Shown: positions 37,840-49,175 of the stretch, piece after piece
Numbering within the stretch: the stretch's first letter is position 1
How the letters are laid out: every line of letters starts with the position of its first letter
Assembly (NCBI GenBank): GCA_946902985.2
Contig: OX336388.2
Location: 118,149,894 to 118,213,893 of the forward strand
Length of the DNA: 64,000 nt
Reading direction: 5' to 3'
From: Meconema thalassinum
Lineage: Eukaryota; Arthropoda; Insecta; Orthoptera; Tettigoniidae
The notes under the pieces: model-generated
What the model was told of the DNA's origin: nothing
The model's input: the letters and a program-made list of their open reading frames with translations, nothing else
The model's database searches: none
Made by a program: the position numbers and the translations under genes

Positions 37840-39365
37840 GCTTATGAGATCACCTTTTGTCCGTGTGTCTGTCTGTGTGTGTGTGTGTGATGGTGTGTGT
37901 CCCCCCTAATAACTTTTAAACGGCTGGAGCGATTAAAATGAAACTCGGTAAGTTCATAGCCCTATACCGGGTAACTCCTACCGTGCCCTTCAATTTCTGT
38001 TACGTCTCACCAATCCAACATGACGGCTGTGCGAAATATTTCACCAGGATTCAATATCTCCGAAACTATTACCGATATCATCCTAATGAGAAGGGAAGAC
38101 CCCCCATTTTGTACCTGAGGAGCCGTTTTCACCGTCGCCCACATTTTTACCGAGTGTGTCTATCTTGCTCACTTACGAAGACACCTTGGTTTGCAGATGA
38201 CACTTAAACTTATATTAGCAGATGACGCGGTGGCTGCTGATCACGTTATCCGCTTTATAAGTGAGAGTGGGTTAGGGCCAGCAATCTAAATTTTCCAGTA
38301 TATATTGACTCAATGACTTGTTCGTTTTTGAATGATAATGTTTTGTTTTTCCGTAATTTTTGTTTATTTTTATAATTTTTAATTTTTATTTAATTTTTTG
38401 TTTTTGTTTTATTAATTTTTGGTCTTTTTAAATTTAGGTGTCCACCTCAAAATTTTAAATTCAATTCCAAATTTGTATTCTTTAATCTGTGTTAAGAGGG
38501 GCAGATGACCTCGTAGTTCCGCCCCTTAAAACAACAATAACTAACATAACTAACTGATATCACCCAGGAATATTTCGCGGTGATAAAGGAAACTACTAGA
38601 AGTCCACCTGTGTGACTTTTGAATACCTGGTAACTACAAAACCAACATGCCGTTCGAGCGAAGTTGCGACTTTTAAATAGACGTTTCTCGCGTTTTAACC
38701 AACCAAACGCAATAAAACTTGGTACGGTATATGTTTATACACATTGTAATGCACCAACATCTAACTTCGTTCAATTGTTTACATAACCTCAAGATGGCGG
38801 CTGTGCGAATTATTTATCCGGCATTCTATATCTCTGAAACTATTGGGGGTATCACCCTGAAATTTTGTACGGAGATAAAGGGCACTACTGGAAGTTCATC
38901 AAAAACCAGTTAACTACAAAACGAATATGGCGGCCAAGCGAAGTTGAAAATTTTAAATAGACCTTTCTCGCGATTTAATGATCCAAACGCAATGAAACTT
39001 GGTACAGAAAATGTTTATACACATTGTAATGCACTGGTATCTGATTTAATTCAATTGTTTACATAACCTCAAGATAGAGTCTGTGCGAATTTTAAAATTA
39101 AGTTTTTATTTCTTGTGTCGTAATGATGCGATCGAAGTGAAAGTTTGAATAAAGAACCTACGCAATAATTTTCCTTTAATGGTACATGACTCTATGGCCT
39201 AATCCAACATGGCGACCATCCGAAATATTTAAATGAAACTCAATATCTATTACAGCAATCAAACTGATTTTTTAATGTTCATAGGGCCTATGAACATACG
39301 TTCACCTATAGGACTTTCAATAACCTGGTGATTACAAATCCAACATGGCGGCGACGCGAAGTATT
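37840..39365. repeat. Diverged tandem interspersed repeat, about 280-bp period
   Basis: Starts with a (tg)n-rich stretch (37862-37900) and taacttttaaacggctggag. It then contains repeated modules: aaacgcaat-aaacttggtac, atgtttatacacattgtaatg, aattgtttacataacctcaag, atggcggctgtgcgaa and tttctcgcg. The clearest pair starts at 38661 and 38941 (280 bp apart), with partial units on either side. Similar modules reappear at 44030-44429. Small open frames here are not conserved between units and are not called as genes. A poly-T-rich block (38330-38430) interrupts it. Confidence 0.7.
38497..38527 (+). repeat. SINE/LINE 3' hairpin tail
   Basis: aggggcagatgacc and ggttccgcccctt-type sequence can pair, followed by aaaacaacaataac. 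It has the same architecture as the tail at 29539-29569, so a second insertion of the same tail class ends here. Confidence 0.55.
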
Positions 39366-40790
39366 TTGCCCGCTGGCCGAAGGTTTCGGGGAGCCACCGG
39401 TTTCAAATGACCTTTCCGAGACCCTCTTCCAGTTAACACATAAGTATAGGAGACGACACATTCATAGGCTGGTGTTGCACAAAAGTCTGCACTGGGGGGT
39501 ATCGGGAATTGGTGAGGTTCGATTCTTAACCAGCTCAGAGGAATGCATCGATAACAAAACCAAACAAGAAGTGAGAGGTCAGTCTTATGTTAAAATCACG
39601 AATACATTTTATTCAGAATAGATCCCTAGCCTAGCATGAGAGTTGCAAACGGCTAGTCCGATACTATTCTGCCCTGAAAGAAAATATAAAAAAGTCCTAA
39701 TCTAGATCTAAATTACTCTCATGGTCCTAATACAAAATTCGACTAAGAACGAACAAGCTAAGAGAATGGCACGTAAGATCAGCCCTAAGCAATTACATCG
39801 AAAATGACTACGGGAGGATCAAACATTAAAGAATCTACTGCAAAGCAAGACATTTACTTGTTTACAAATACTAGAAACATTTACATTTAATAGCAAGGGG
39901 AAAATTTGTCCTATGCTATGATGGTGCCATCTCTAACATTTATCTTTAGATTTAAGTGTTCAGCTAGTCCTAAATATCATTAATTAATAAACGAGACGCG
40001 TTTATTACTAATAAAATCAAGCTATGTGCACAACGTTGCTGAATAAAAAACAGAGCTATACTAATACAACACAAATGCATACAATAATTCAGCACTCCTA
40101 TGGTTGTGCAATTGGCACTGCCTGCGTACTCGGTTTGTTACTGTTTGTAACAAATGGTCATAGTTTCACAGTGTTAAGAAAGTAGAAAAAATAAGAAAGC
40201 CTGCAAATGCGATGGTAATTAAACAATTACATCGACTCATATTGCTACCAATCTGATGTGTGTGCTACAGTTATCACATTGTAACCGAATTTATTCAGTT
40301 ACAGTAGCTCACCCTCGGGTTTTGTGCCTTGTGCAGTTAGTTTGGGGTATTTTATTCGTATCTTATTATATTGGGTTAACGTGGGGTTGCAGAGGTGATT
40401 TTATTGTGCCTGTGTGTTTTTGTGGACGGATTCAGATTTGGATGGTCCGGACAACCTAGGATCACTGTTTATTAATTATCGGTTTTTGGATATTTGATAT
40501 TATAAAATACGGGGTTTTGCGATTTATTACGTTTTGGGAATAAGGATATATAAGACTGTATTAAGTAGAAGCATTATTTCATTTTGGTTTGGGGTTAATT
40601 GCTTTATTTTGACCTAGTAATGTTAAAGGTTAGATTTGTGGCTGTACTATACAGGTACAAAGAATTGATATTTTCGAGTGCTGGATTTGTGACATATCCG
40701 GAAAAGACAGGCAGTAATTCGGCTTGTGTGGGATTACCTAGGCTATTTATGGCATGAACTCCCATGAACTTTGCGTGAAGAAACAACTGT
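39366..40790. other. No recognisable gene
   Basis: Contains only short open frames without recognisable motifs and ordinary AT-rich DNA. A frame of 97 codons (39328-39621) begins inside the preceding repeat and resembles nothing known to me. Confidence 0.4.
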
Positions 40791-40791
40791 G

Positions 40792-40925
40792 TGACGTCAG
40801 TGTGGATTTTGACTGTCTGATGTTTATGTGTTGACGCGGATGTTCCGCTAGGAGCGGGCTACGCACAAGTTAGTTCCGGCAGAAACTTTGGGGTTATTGG
40901 ATCCTTACGCGAGTGCATATAATGG
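40792..40925 (+). promoter_or_regulatory. Possible promoter-like segment (CRE and TATA-like box)
   Basis: A perfect palindromic CRE (tgacgtca) at 40792-40799 is followed about 117 bp later by a TATA-like catataat at 40916-40923. The spacing is loosely like the U3 of the LTR element at 55740-55823. It could be a solo LTR, but no paired ends or target duplication were found. Confidence 0.2.
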
Positions 40926-42140
40926 CGTGTCTGGCGTTCAGAGCTTGTCTTATTGTTTTATCGGCAGAACACTGATCTACTAACGCCCAGGGTCGTTTTA
41001 CGTGACATGGTTTCCGTAACGAACAGTTAGAGATCGTCTTCTTGCTTGTACTACGAAAGTCCGTTTGTCAACTTGCAATTAGTGTCGTTATTACTCGATC
41101 ATGGTATCGTAATACGAACGAGCGGTGACTAATGTTTAGCTATCCACTGAGCTCTTACGGGCTATTGGAGGCTACGATTTTTCATGGGTCCATCCATACC
41201 ATGGGCTGTCGGTAATAACTTACCACGCCTAAAGGATAATCCAGTCGTAAACATTTCATCGAAGTCATGCGAGAATGGAGAGGTGAACGTGCCGTAACAG
41301 AAGAAAGTAGAATGAACCAGTCGTAACGTGTGTAGATATTTTGTGTACGGACGGTACAGTGTATATACATAGGTGGCTGTTATGCCTGGGTCTGATATGA
41401 CCGTAGTGTTTTTCTTGCTCTCAGAGCCTAAATTCAGTGGCAAGGTACTGTATAAAGTTTGAGCACGAGTGTACGAAGGGTATTTTTGTTGTATATTTTG
41501 TATATATGTGTTTAGTACAGCCAATAGATTATCTTTTTAAAATCCATGTGTGGTTATATTCCTGTCTTGCATGAACCTGGTACATCAGCAAACGCATGCC
41601 AAATGCCCTACGCCTGGGATATGGAGTTTCATAGTCGGGGCAACAGTTATGTATCGTATTTTATCCTATTTTATTCAGGAAGACCCATATGGTCGACCTT
41701 GGCGCCCATTCAAAGTCGGGAAGTAACGTTAAAATCACTTGTGGCCTGTATTTAAAGGCAGTAAATTCTGTAGGTTTGTGGTAAATGAGGGTAGTTAAAG
41801 TTAAATCAACTCCAGCGTGGAAGTGTTTCAACATCACCAATTGATTGTCTACTATTCATGTAAAAATGTATCAAAATGTATCTAAAATAACTTAACAGTA
41901 ACTAAGTGTCAAACATTTGGTCTAGAAAATATTTTATTTTTAGTATTTATTATCTTTATTTAAGTTCAGGGTGAATTATGAGATTAGTTTATTTTCAGAA
42001 AATCCTATCTTTGATTATTAAAGCTTCACACAATTATTTATTCCTCACAGTATAGGTGTTCAGTTTATGGACCTTTAAATAGAGTTCAGTGTACTCAGGT
42101 AACCTGTGTATCCAACTAATGCATAATAACTAAATAGTTT
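40926..42140. other. No recognisable gene
   Basis: Short open frames on both strands (for example 41162-41524 minus) show no family motif. From 41780 the DNA becomes strongly AT-rich. Confidence 0.4.
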
Positions 42141-42144
42141 AATA

Positions 42145-42243
42145 GACACCCTGTGTCTCCACCAATATTTCATTATTATTATTATTATTAGACACCCTGT
42201 GTCTCCACCAATACTTCATCATTATTATTAGACACCCTGGGTC
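42145..42243. repeat. Short tandem repeat, 40-47 bp units with (ATT)n
   Basis: agacaccctgtgtctccacc occurs at 42144 and 42190, and a variant agacaccctgggtctc at 42230. The copies are separated by cattattatt blocks of varying length. Confidence 0.8.
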
Positions 42244-43030
42244 TCACTCTTGCAATTACGGATTCATCAATCCTAGCAACATCGGTTAGGTACGACTGCA
42301 GTAGCTCGTTACCACCTGAATAACCACAATAACATGTCGGAGGTAGCAATCCACCATCACGACTCACTTCACTAATACCATAATAATGTTAATTACAATA
42401 AATGTGGATCCCTGAATTATACACGTTTAAAATACTGACCATAAAGGTTATGTGTGTAGAAAACACATTCTAACAACGCTATGAATTAACATGAAGGCTT
42501 CCGATACAGACTAAAGTGTGAGATTGTGCATTTAATAAATTGCCTCTTCCCTGAATTAGGTCGAACCGATGTTCTCTGGTTACAAAATACTGTTTCTTTC
42601 ATTGCCTGTCTGGCTTCTCGTAAAGAAATAAACCTGTTTTCAAGTATTAATCTGTCAAACAAATGTGAATAACGGAACTCGGCATTCCGCTTATAATACA
42701 AAGAATTTCACAGCCTTCTAAATAAATGATGCACTGCCTAAGATCTAGTGTGCTGTGTAGTGGTTTGGCTTGTATATGTAACCTTGGCCTTGTTTTAACA
42801 TCTGCCAAAACTAGTTTCTTTGTCACCAGCTTGACAAAATAAAAGTTGATAATAACTGTTTTGAAATGATACGAAATGGACATTGAAAAATGCTGCCTTC
42901 TTGGCGTTTATAAATTTTTAACAAAACTGTAACTTTCCACACGTGTTCTTATAATAGCTAGCTGCATTGTGCACTGTAAAAATGAAACCATACTAAAATT
43001 AAATCTACTGTTTCCAACTTATTACAATTA
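42244..43030. other. No recognisable gene
   Basis: AT-rich, with short overlapping minus-strand frames (42486-42883) that show no recognisable domain. Confidence 0.4.
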
Positions 43031-43200
43031 CGCTACTGATACATGATCTGACTTACAGATGCAACGACCGTCGGTTCGAGACATGCCATGAGATGTTGTA
43101 AGCGGTCTCCTCTATGGTCTTAAATCATTTCCTCATTGTTTCCGGTCACCTTCCGCTGCCAATTCCCCACTCATGACTTAATTATCCATTTTCATTGCGT
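43031..43200 (+). repeat. tRNA-derived SINE fragment
   Basis: catctgacttacagatgcaa-like sequence followed by gtcggttcgagac resembles the anticodon arm and B box of a tRNA head. A body follows with aaatcatttcctcattg and tccggtcacc. It differs from the SINE at 30097 and 31677. The ends are not defined. Confidence 0.45.
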
Positions 43201-44029
43201 GGTAGGGGTTATATTCCTAGATTTGACGTTTCAGTAGGATCATAATGTTGCCGTTGGTTATAATATTGCACATGTTTAAAGAAAACTTGCACTCACTGAT
43301 GCTAAGGTGCGGTAATAAATTGCCCATTTTCCACTCCGCCACTGGCGTTAAATTATCGCTTGTGCGATGCTCACTCGTAACTTTCACGAATTATTTACAC
43401 AAGAATATAAATCAAAATCACTGCCCATCCGGCAAAACATAAAATATACTTCTGGATTTTCACAGTTTATCAATTCACAGTTTTATAATACACTTGGATG
43501 CGACCATGTGGTCTTAAAGTTTGCGTAGCACGCTTCTATAATTTTCACTTCGTGAATAAAAATTATTTCACAGTTTGAATGTTAATAAATGTCTCCAATC
43601 ACTAGATTATTAGATAAAGCCCTGATGGCTGTCCATTCGACAAATACACTCGGATTTTCCATAGCACATGGGTTCCGTTCTCGGAACTTGTCCTTACTCG
43701 TGCTTCACATGCACATAGGTGTTGCTTCAACAAACGACAAGTAGGTACTGGCTTCACAAAATATGGCGTTCACTCAGGACATGAGTTAGCAGCATTAATT
43801 GACGGTTTCGCTCATCAGCGTTGTATACCGTATTTTAAATAAGCAGAATTACGTTGATTAAATTATTGCTGATTTATGGAATGTCTAAAGTGCATAAAAA
43901 TGTTATCATAAGCGATATTACTTCAGCTTCTTCCCGCCGCTCGCAGGGTATGTTCAGTTACTTTTCAGCATGGATCTTAGTCTGTGTTAGCTGTGCAAAC
44001 ATGCGTCAACGGGCGCAGTATAAATATTC
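43201..44029. other. No recognisable gene
   Basis: No domain-bearing frame, RNA gene or clear repeat seen. Confidence 0.4.
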
Positions 44030-44429
44030 ACATGGTCGTTTCTCGCAAATTAACCATCCGAGTGCAGTCATACTTGGTACAGTAAATCCTTATACAAATG
44101 TTAATCCACTGCTATCTAATTTTTTCAATTGTTTCCATAACCACAAGGTGGCAGCTGTGCGAAATTTTAAAATCTTGTTTTTACTTCTTGTGTCCTAATC
44201 ATGCGATTGAAGTTTGAATACTACACGTACACAATAATCTTCATGTAACAGCACGTAACTCTATGACCTACATATATACAAATCCAACATGGCGACCGTC
44301 CGCAATATTTAGTCGGTTCTCAATATCTACGAATCTATCAGAGCAATCAAGCTGAAATTTTGTATGTTGATAGAGGCAATTAACATAAGTAGGATATATG
44401 AAAATAGGCTGTATAGTTCTTCACGGAAC
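44030..44429. repeat. Second copy of the 280-bp-type repeat
   Basis: Carries the modules seen at 37840-39365: tttctcgcaaattaaccatc, acttggtacagtaaatcc, tttcaattgtttccataacc and ccaacatggcgaccgtccgc. The Tc1 element is inserted directly at its right side. Confidence 0.65.
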
Positions 44430-44431
44430 TA

Positions 44432-45896
44432 CACACATCAAAAAAAGTTTTGCATCACCTCGGTTCCAAGAGTTCCGGAACCTTTAAATACAAAGGGAAT
44501 AGAGATCAACACAAACAACATTTCAGCTCGTTTTATTGCTCATGAGACCCACACATTGCATGTTGTACCATCATGCAGCTAGACTTTCAGCATTTGTGGT
44601 CCAGATTGCAGTACACACCACTACCTCTAATACCCAGTAGCACGTCCTCTTGCATTGATGCATGCCTGTATTCGTCGTGGCATACTATCCACAAGTTCAT
44701 CAAGACACTGTTGGTCCAAATTGTCCCACTCCTCAACGACAATTCGGCGTAAATCTCTCAGAGTGGTTGGTGGGTCAAGACGTCCATAAACAGCCCTTTT
44801 CAACATATCCCAGGCATGTTCGATAGGGTTCATGTCTGGCGAACATGCTGGCCACTGTAGTCGAGCGATGTCGTTATCTTGAAGGAACGCATTCACAAGA
44901 TGTGCACGATGAGGTCGAGAATTGTCGTCCATGAAGACAAATGCCTCTCCAATATTCTGCCGATATGGTTGCACTATGGGTCGGAGGATGTCATTCAGGT
45001 ATCGTAAAGCCGTTTCGGAGCCTTCCATGACCACCAGTGGCGTACGTCGGCCCCACATAATGCCACCCCAAAACATCAGGGAACCACCACCTTGCTGCAC
45101 TCGCTGGACAGTGTGTCTAAGACGTTCAACCTGACCAGGGTGCCTCCAAACACGTCTCCGACGATTGTCTGGTTGAAGGCATATGCGACACTCATCGGTG
45201 AAGAGAACGTGATGCCAATTCCGTGGGGTCCATTCAGCATGTTGTTGGGCCCATCTGTACCGCGCTGCATGGTGTCGGGGTTGCAAAGCTGGACCTCGCC
45301 ATGGACGTCGGGAGTGAAGTTGTGCATCATGCAGCCTATTGCGCACAGTTTGAGTTGAAACACGACGTCCTGTGGCTGAACGAAACGCATTATTCAACAT
45401 GGTGGCATTGCTGTCAGGGTTCCTCCGAGCGGCAATCCGTAAGTAGCGGTCATCCACTACAGTAGTAGCCCTTGGGCGACCTGAGCGAGGCCTGTCATCG
45501 ACAGTTCCTGTATCTCTGTACCTCCTCCATGTCCGAACAACATCGCTTTGGTTCACTCTGAGACGCCTGGAAACTTCCCTTGTTGAGAGCCCTTCTTGAC
45601 ACAAAGTAACAATGCGGACGCGATCGAACTGCGGTATTGACCTTCTAGGCATGGTAGAACTACAGACAACATGAGCAGCGTACCTTCGTCCTGGTGGAAT
45701 GACTGGAACTGATCGGCTGTCGTACCCCCTCCGTCTAATAGGCCCTGCTCATGCATGGTTGTTTACATCTTTGAGCAGTTTTAGTGACATCTATGAACAG
45801 TCAAAGGGACTGTATCTTGGATACAATATACACAGTCAACGTCTATATGCCGGAGATCTGGGAACCGAGGTGATGCAAAACTTTTTTTGATGTGTG
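44432..45896 (-). mobile_element. Tc1/mariner (Tc1-type) transposon, apparently complete
   Basis: The 1465-bp element has perfect 36-bp terminal inverted repeats (44432-44467 and 45861-45896), beginning cacacatcaaaaaaagtttt. TA dinucleotides flank both ends (44430-44431 and 45897-45898), the standard Tc1 target duplication. A single uninterrupted transposase occupies the minus strand, with about 244 bp before it and 195 bp after it inside the repeats. Identical ends and an open gene suggest recent arrival; present activity cannot be judged from one copy. Confidence 0.95.
44627..45652 (-). CDS. Tc1-type transposase, DD34E, intact
   Basis: The 341-residue protein has the normal length for a Tc1 transposase. 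The N-terminal half is a paired-like bipartite helix-turn-helix DNA-binding region: FDRVRIVTLCQEGLSTREVSRRL, RPRSGRPRATT as the GRPR-type linker, and TVRNRLHDAQL in the second subdomain. The catalytic domain has the first Asp in LFTDECRICL, the glycine-rich SLMFWGGIMWG, the second Asp in VFMDDNSRPHRA, and the Glu in CSPDMNPIEHAWD. Thirty-four residues separate the second Asp from the Glu, giving DD34E. The enzyme would bind the terminal repeats and cut and paste at TA. The usual QDNAPxH is MDDNSRPH here, otherwise no key residue is missing. Confidence 0.95.
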   Translation of the reverse strand: MPRRSIPQFDRVRIVTLCQEGLSTREVSRRLRVNQSDVVRTWRRYRDTGTVDDRPRSGRPRATTVVDDRYLRIAARRNPDSNATMLNNAFRSATGRRVSTQTVRNRLHDAQLHSRRPWRGPALQPRHHAARYRWAQQHAEWTPRNWHHVLFTDECRICLQPDNRRRRVWRHPGQVERLRHTVQRVQQGGGSLMFWGGIMWGRRTPLVVMEGSETALRYLNDILRPIVQPYRQNIGEAFVFMDDNSRPHRAHLVNAFLQDNDIARLQWPACSPDMNPIEHAWDMLKRAVYGRLDPPTTLRDLRRIVVEEWDNLDQQCLDELVDSMPRRIQACINARGRATGY

Positions 45897-45898
45897 TA

Positions 45899-46370
45899 TT
45901 TGTTTCAGTTGCTATGATACAATAGAGAACGTGGCATGTTCTAAAACAAATGATTCGTTTGGCACAAATGCCTTAGTAATTATTCAATAATTTGGTGTGT
46001 AGAATACTCAAGACTTTTGCTACATACTCAATTTGAAGGATCATTTCAAAAGTTGTAGTTGGTAAGTTGAAAGATGTATGTACAGTAGGATTTGTTTGCT
46101 CACAAATTTTGTGCCCTGTGCGCAAACACGATGCTATTTGTCCGGTCTTAACGCCATATATTCAACCAATTATGCAAATCGAGGTAAAAGCGATTTTATA
46201 TTTTAGTTACGTTAAAGGGTCCATAAGGAACGTTTTCAGCCACGGAGGCATTCTGTACACCCCCTGGTTAATTTTTTACTGTCCCCCAAACATGTGATGG
46301 GGCGCGTACCCTTAGACTATGTTATGGGTTAAATATTCCTAATTATTTCTTTATGGGCAAAATTAGTAAA
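45899..46370. other. No recognisable gene
   Basis: Moderately AT-rich DNA with only short frames and no domain seen. Confidence 0.4.
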
Positions 46371-46379
46371 ATTAGTATC

Positions 46380-46990
46380 ATTTACGATGTTTTTGAGGGC
46401 AAGGAATTCATTTTTGGGGTAATTTTTCTTGTCGGAACAGGGGGGTGGCGCTACAGGGTGTGGGGGTCAAAACCCGTAACTTGGTTGATCCATATCATTT
46501 TCAAGGTATTTTGGGGCTTAGAATTCATTTCTGGGTTAGTTTCTGTTCTAGGGGGTAAGGGAAGGGGAAGGAAATAGGGGGGGGGGGGTGCACACAATGA
46601 TAGCAAACTGGTGCTTATAACGATTCATTTCCAAGTTTTTCGGGGGTAGTTTTTGTTCTAGGGGGCTGGGTTGGGGACTGTCAATATTGGGGGCGGTGCT
46701 ACAGGGGGCGGGGATTAAAAGCCGTAAAACTTGGTTGATGCATATCTTGTCAAGGTATTTTGGGGCGCAGAATTCATTTCTGGATTTAGTTTTGTTATAG
46801 GAGGTATGGGGTGGGGCCAGTGAATCCCCGGGGTGGAACTACGGGGGTGGTGCAGACAATGACAGCAAACATCTGCTTTTAACGACTCACTTCCAAAGTT
46901 TTTAGAGGTCTGGAATTCTTTTCCGAGGTAATTTTGTATTTAGGTGATCAAGAGTGGTGGTTTAAAGGATGCTGTTGCAGGACTATTATG
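46380..46990. repeat. G-rich tandem repeat, about 250-260-bp period
   Basis: Two to three diverged units share acttggttgatccatatc (46480 and about 46731), caaggtattttggggc, agaattcatttctgg, a run of g-rich spacer, and caatgatagcaaac/caatgacagcaaac (46594 and 46856). The spacing is 251-262 bp. No coding meaning seen. Confidence 0.7.
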
Positions 46991-47109
46991 CTTGACAGTA
47001 GTGTTGTTAAGTATTATGTATTCTTCGGATAACTTGTTTAATCAAAATACCATACAGTAAAATCAAAATTTCTAACGATAACTTCTTCTTCGAAAATAAT
47101 ATGTGCACA

Positions 47110-47965
47110 AATCGAAGTTACTGGTTAAGGATCACGACGTACATCTCAAGTGCAGGTACAATTTTCTGTTCTTCTACTGGAGTGAGGGGTTGAGACATGG
47201 ATTTGAAAACTTTGCCGGCTTCTGGAAAGGCTTTCCAGGCTGCCTAGAAGGATTGCTTTCCCTTGCTCCTGAAGGACGACGTCGTATCGCAACCTGTGAA
47301 GGCGAGAAACGCCAGCAGCCTAGGACACTTCTCCGGTCCTATGTGATGTCCAGCAATCGTGCCTAATCCAACGCCTAGCTGTTCACATCCATGGAGATTA
47401 TCCAGCAAGGCAGTTGCCAACATGACGACGTCGGTGTCTACTGTCCTGATCAAGATTCTACTGCATCCTTATCTTGCGTCGTCGGCGACATGTAGAAGCA
47501 TTCTGCCGTCAGTTTCTTCGTGACTGCAAGGCATCAATAATGATAAATCGCTTTGAATATTGCAAAGAACTCTTTCTTAAAGCTTGACGACAACTTTTCT
47601 GGAAAATGCTGTCGTGCTGATGTAATTAGCAAGACACGCGAACAACTCTTGTTTATTCGCATCTCAAAAAGTCTGACTATTTTTTCAGAACTTGTTTTGT
47701 TGGCTCCATTTTTTGGCCAACACCCTGTCCTCTTTTCATTCGTAAAGCAGACTTCTATGATGTAGTGACGCATTCGACGAACACTACATCAATCCTTCGC
47801 GCTTTCAAATACGCAGGACTGTTCATGTAAGAAAGAAACTTCCCCCCATAATCGGCGAAGGTGCTTCCAGGATCTGGAAGAATGTACTATAATTGACTGC
47901 GGAGGCACCTTTAATCACCACCATGTCGTAGTCGAGGCACTGCTGCACTGGATTTTATTCGTCGG
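47110..47965 (-). pseudogene. Decayed copy of a multi-copy gene family of unknown function
   Basis: Read on the minus strand with several frame changes, the following order appears: FADYGGKFLSYMNSPAYLKA and DVVFVECV; RGQGVGQKMEPTKQVLK, then SDFLRCE and ELFACLANYIS; HEETDGRMLLHVADDAR; IRTVDTDVVMLATALL; GPEKCPRLLAFLAFTGCDTT; SSFRSKGKQSF; and WKAFPEAGKVFKSMSQ. I recognise this block order (HEEADTRMLLH, then a TDVVVLA motif, then FTGCDTTSSF) from large families of uncharacterised, repeat-like proteins in invertebrate genomes, but no function is established that I know of. The Asp-rich motifs would suit a nuclease-like fold; that is inference. Stops and at least three frameshifts show it is dead. 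Confidence 0.65.
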
Positions 47966-47984
47966 GAGTAGGATAAATAAGGCG

Positions 47985-48195
47985 ATTCTGGGACAGGGGC
48001 TTATGTGCAAAATGGCCGCCACGCCCAACTACCCTATGTTATTCTTATGGGGAGGGGGGCAGTCATAGCTTGGCCACGGGCTAATGGGCAAGATGGCCGC
48101 CACACCCTGTGACCGTGAATGACGTCACAGGGAGAGTTCGGCCGTGCAGTTGCTAAATGGAATATTTATTATTATTATTATTATTATTATTAGGT
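47985..48195. repeat. Short duplicated segment with (ATT)n
   Basis: gggctaatgggcaagatggccgcca at 48078 is a variant repeat of sequence near 47998 (aaaatggccgccacgccc). A palindromic tgacgtca lies at 48120-48127, followed by an (att)n run at 48165-48192. Confidence 0.5.
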
Positions 48196-48231
48196 AATTA
48201 TTGATTGATCATGTACCATTAAGACCAGCCT

Positions 48232-48410
48232 TATATTGTCCACTTTATGGTGAAGTGGCTATCATTCTTGGATGTCACTGCGGAGCCTTGGGTTTGAGTC
48301 ATGGCTCTGCCAAGAAATTTAATTTCTGGTCTAATGGTTGGAATGGGGTACACTCAGTCTTGTGAGGCAAAAGTGTGAAAAGGCGGGATTAATTCATACC
48401 TCGGCCATTC
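48232..48410 (+). repeat. SINE fragment, second family
   Basis: gtgaagtggctatcattc followed by cactgcggagccttgggttt and tgagtcatggctctgcc gives a tRNA-like head with a degenerate B box. The body then reads ttaatttctggtctaatgg, ggaatggggtacactcag and cttgtgaggc. I recognise this body type from common insect SINEs. It is truncated into the CCTAA tract. Confidence 0.5.
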
Positions 48411-48856
48411 TGCCTAACCCAACTTCACCTAACCTCACTTAACCTAACCTAACTTCACCTAACCTAACTTATCCTAACCTAAGGTGGGTTTAATTCGTAC
48501 CTCGGCCATTTTGCCTAACCCAACTTCACCTAACCTCACCTAACCTAACCTATTCTAACCTAACCTAACCTAACTTTACCTAACCTAACCCACAGAAACC
48601 TCATTTAAAGATTTTGTATTTTTAACATTTTAGATTTTTATTTTTGGATTTTAGATTTTAAGATTTTAGATTTTTGTTTTTGATTTTACATTTTTAGATA
48701 TTAGATTTTTGATTTTAAATTTTACATTTTAGATTTTTCGAAAACAGTAAACTACAAGGTCACATATCTAACTTAACCCAACCTCAGTTTCCTTTACAAA
48801 CATGTCCTCACCTAACTCCACCTAACCTAACTTTACCTAACCTAACCTTTAAAGCT
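48411..48856. repeat. Interstitial CCTAA (TTAGG-type) telomere-like tracts
   Basis: Degenerate runs of cctaacctaa with tcacct and tttacct interruptions occur at 48411-48600 and 48770-48850, separated by T/A-rich low-complexity DNA. A stretch with cctcggccattttgcctaac is duplicated about 100 bp apart. CCTAA is the complement of the common insect telomere repeat TTAGG. The degeneracy argues for an interstitial relic over a chromosome end. Confidence 0.75.
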
Positions 48857-49175
48857 AAGTCAAAGGGTAATACACACACCCAAAGTATATAAGGGCACAC
48901 ACTTAGAGAGTATAGTAAAGCTAACACCTGCACTGTGGCTACTGTGCAAGATGTTCCCTACGCATAACCAGTTTAGGATTACAAAGTCAGTTAAGTTTTA
49001 AAATTAAAAGCTTTTATTAATTTTTTTCTTTTCATTTTCATATTTCACACATTGCCAATTACCAAATTCCAATTTACAGTTTTAAAAAATGTCAGTTTTA
49101 AGTTTTTTTAATTTTCTCAATATGGAAACATGGATTTTCCAATTTTGTTGTTTACACGTTTTTGATTTAGTCCAT
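48857..49175. other. No recognisable gene
   Basis: AT-rich spacer before the foldback element. Confidence 0.4.

Noticed and set aside
39328..39621. 97-codon frame as a gene
   Set aside because: It starts within the diverged tandem repeat and shows no recognisable domain.
44922..45465. Plus-strand frames over the Tc1 element
   Set aside because: They are antisense shadows of the intact transposase.
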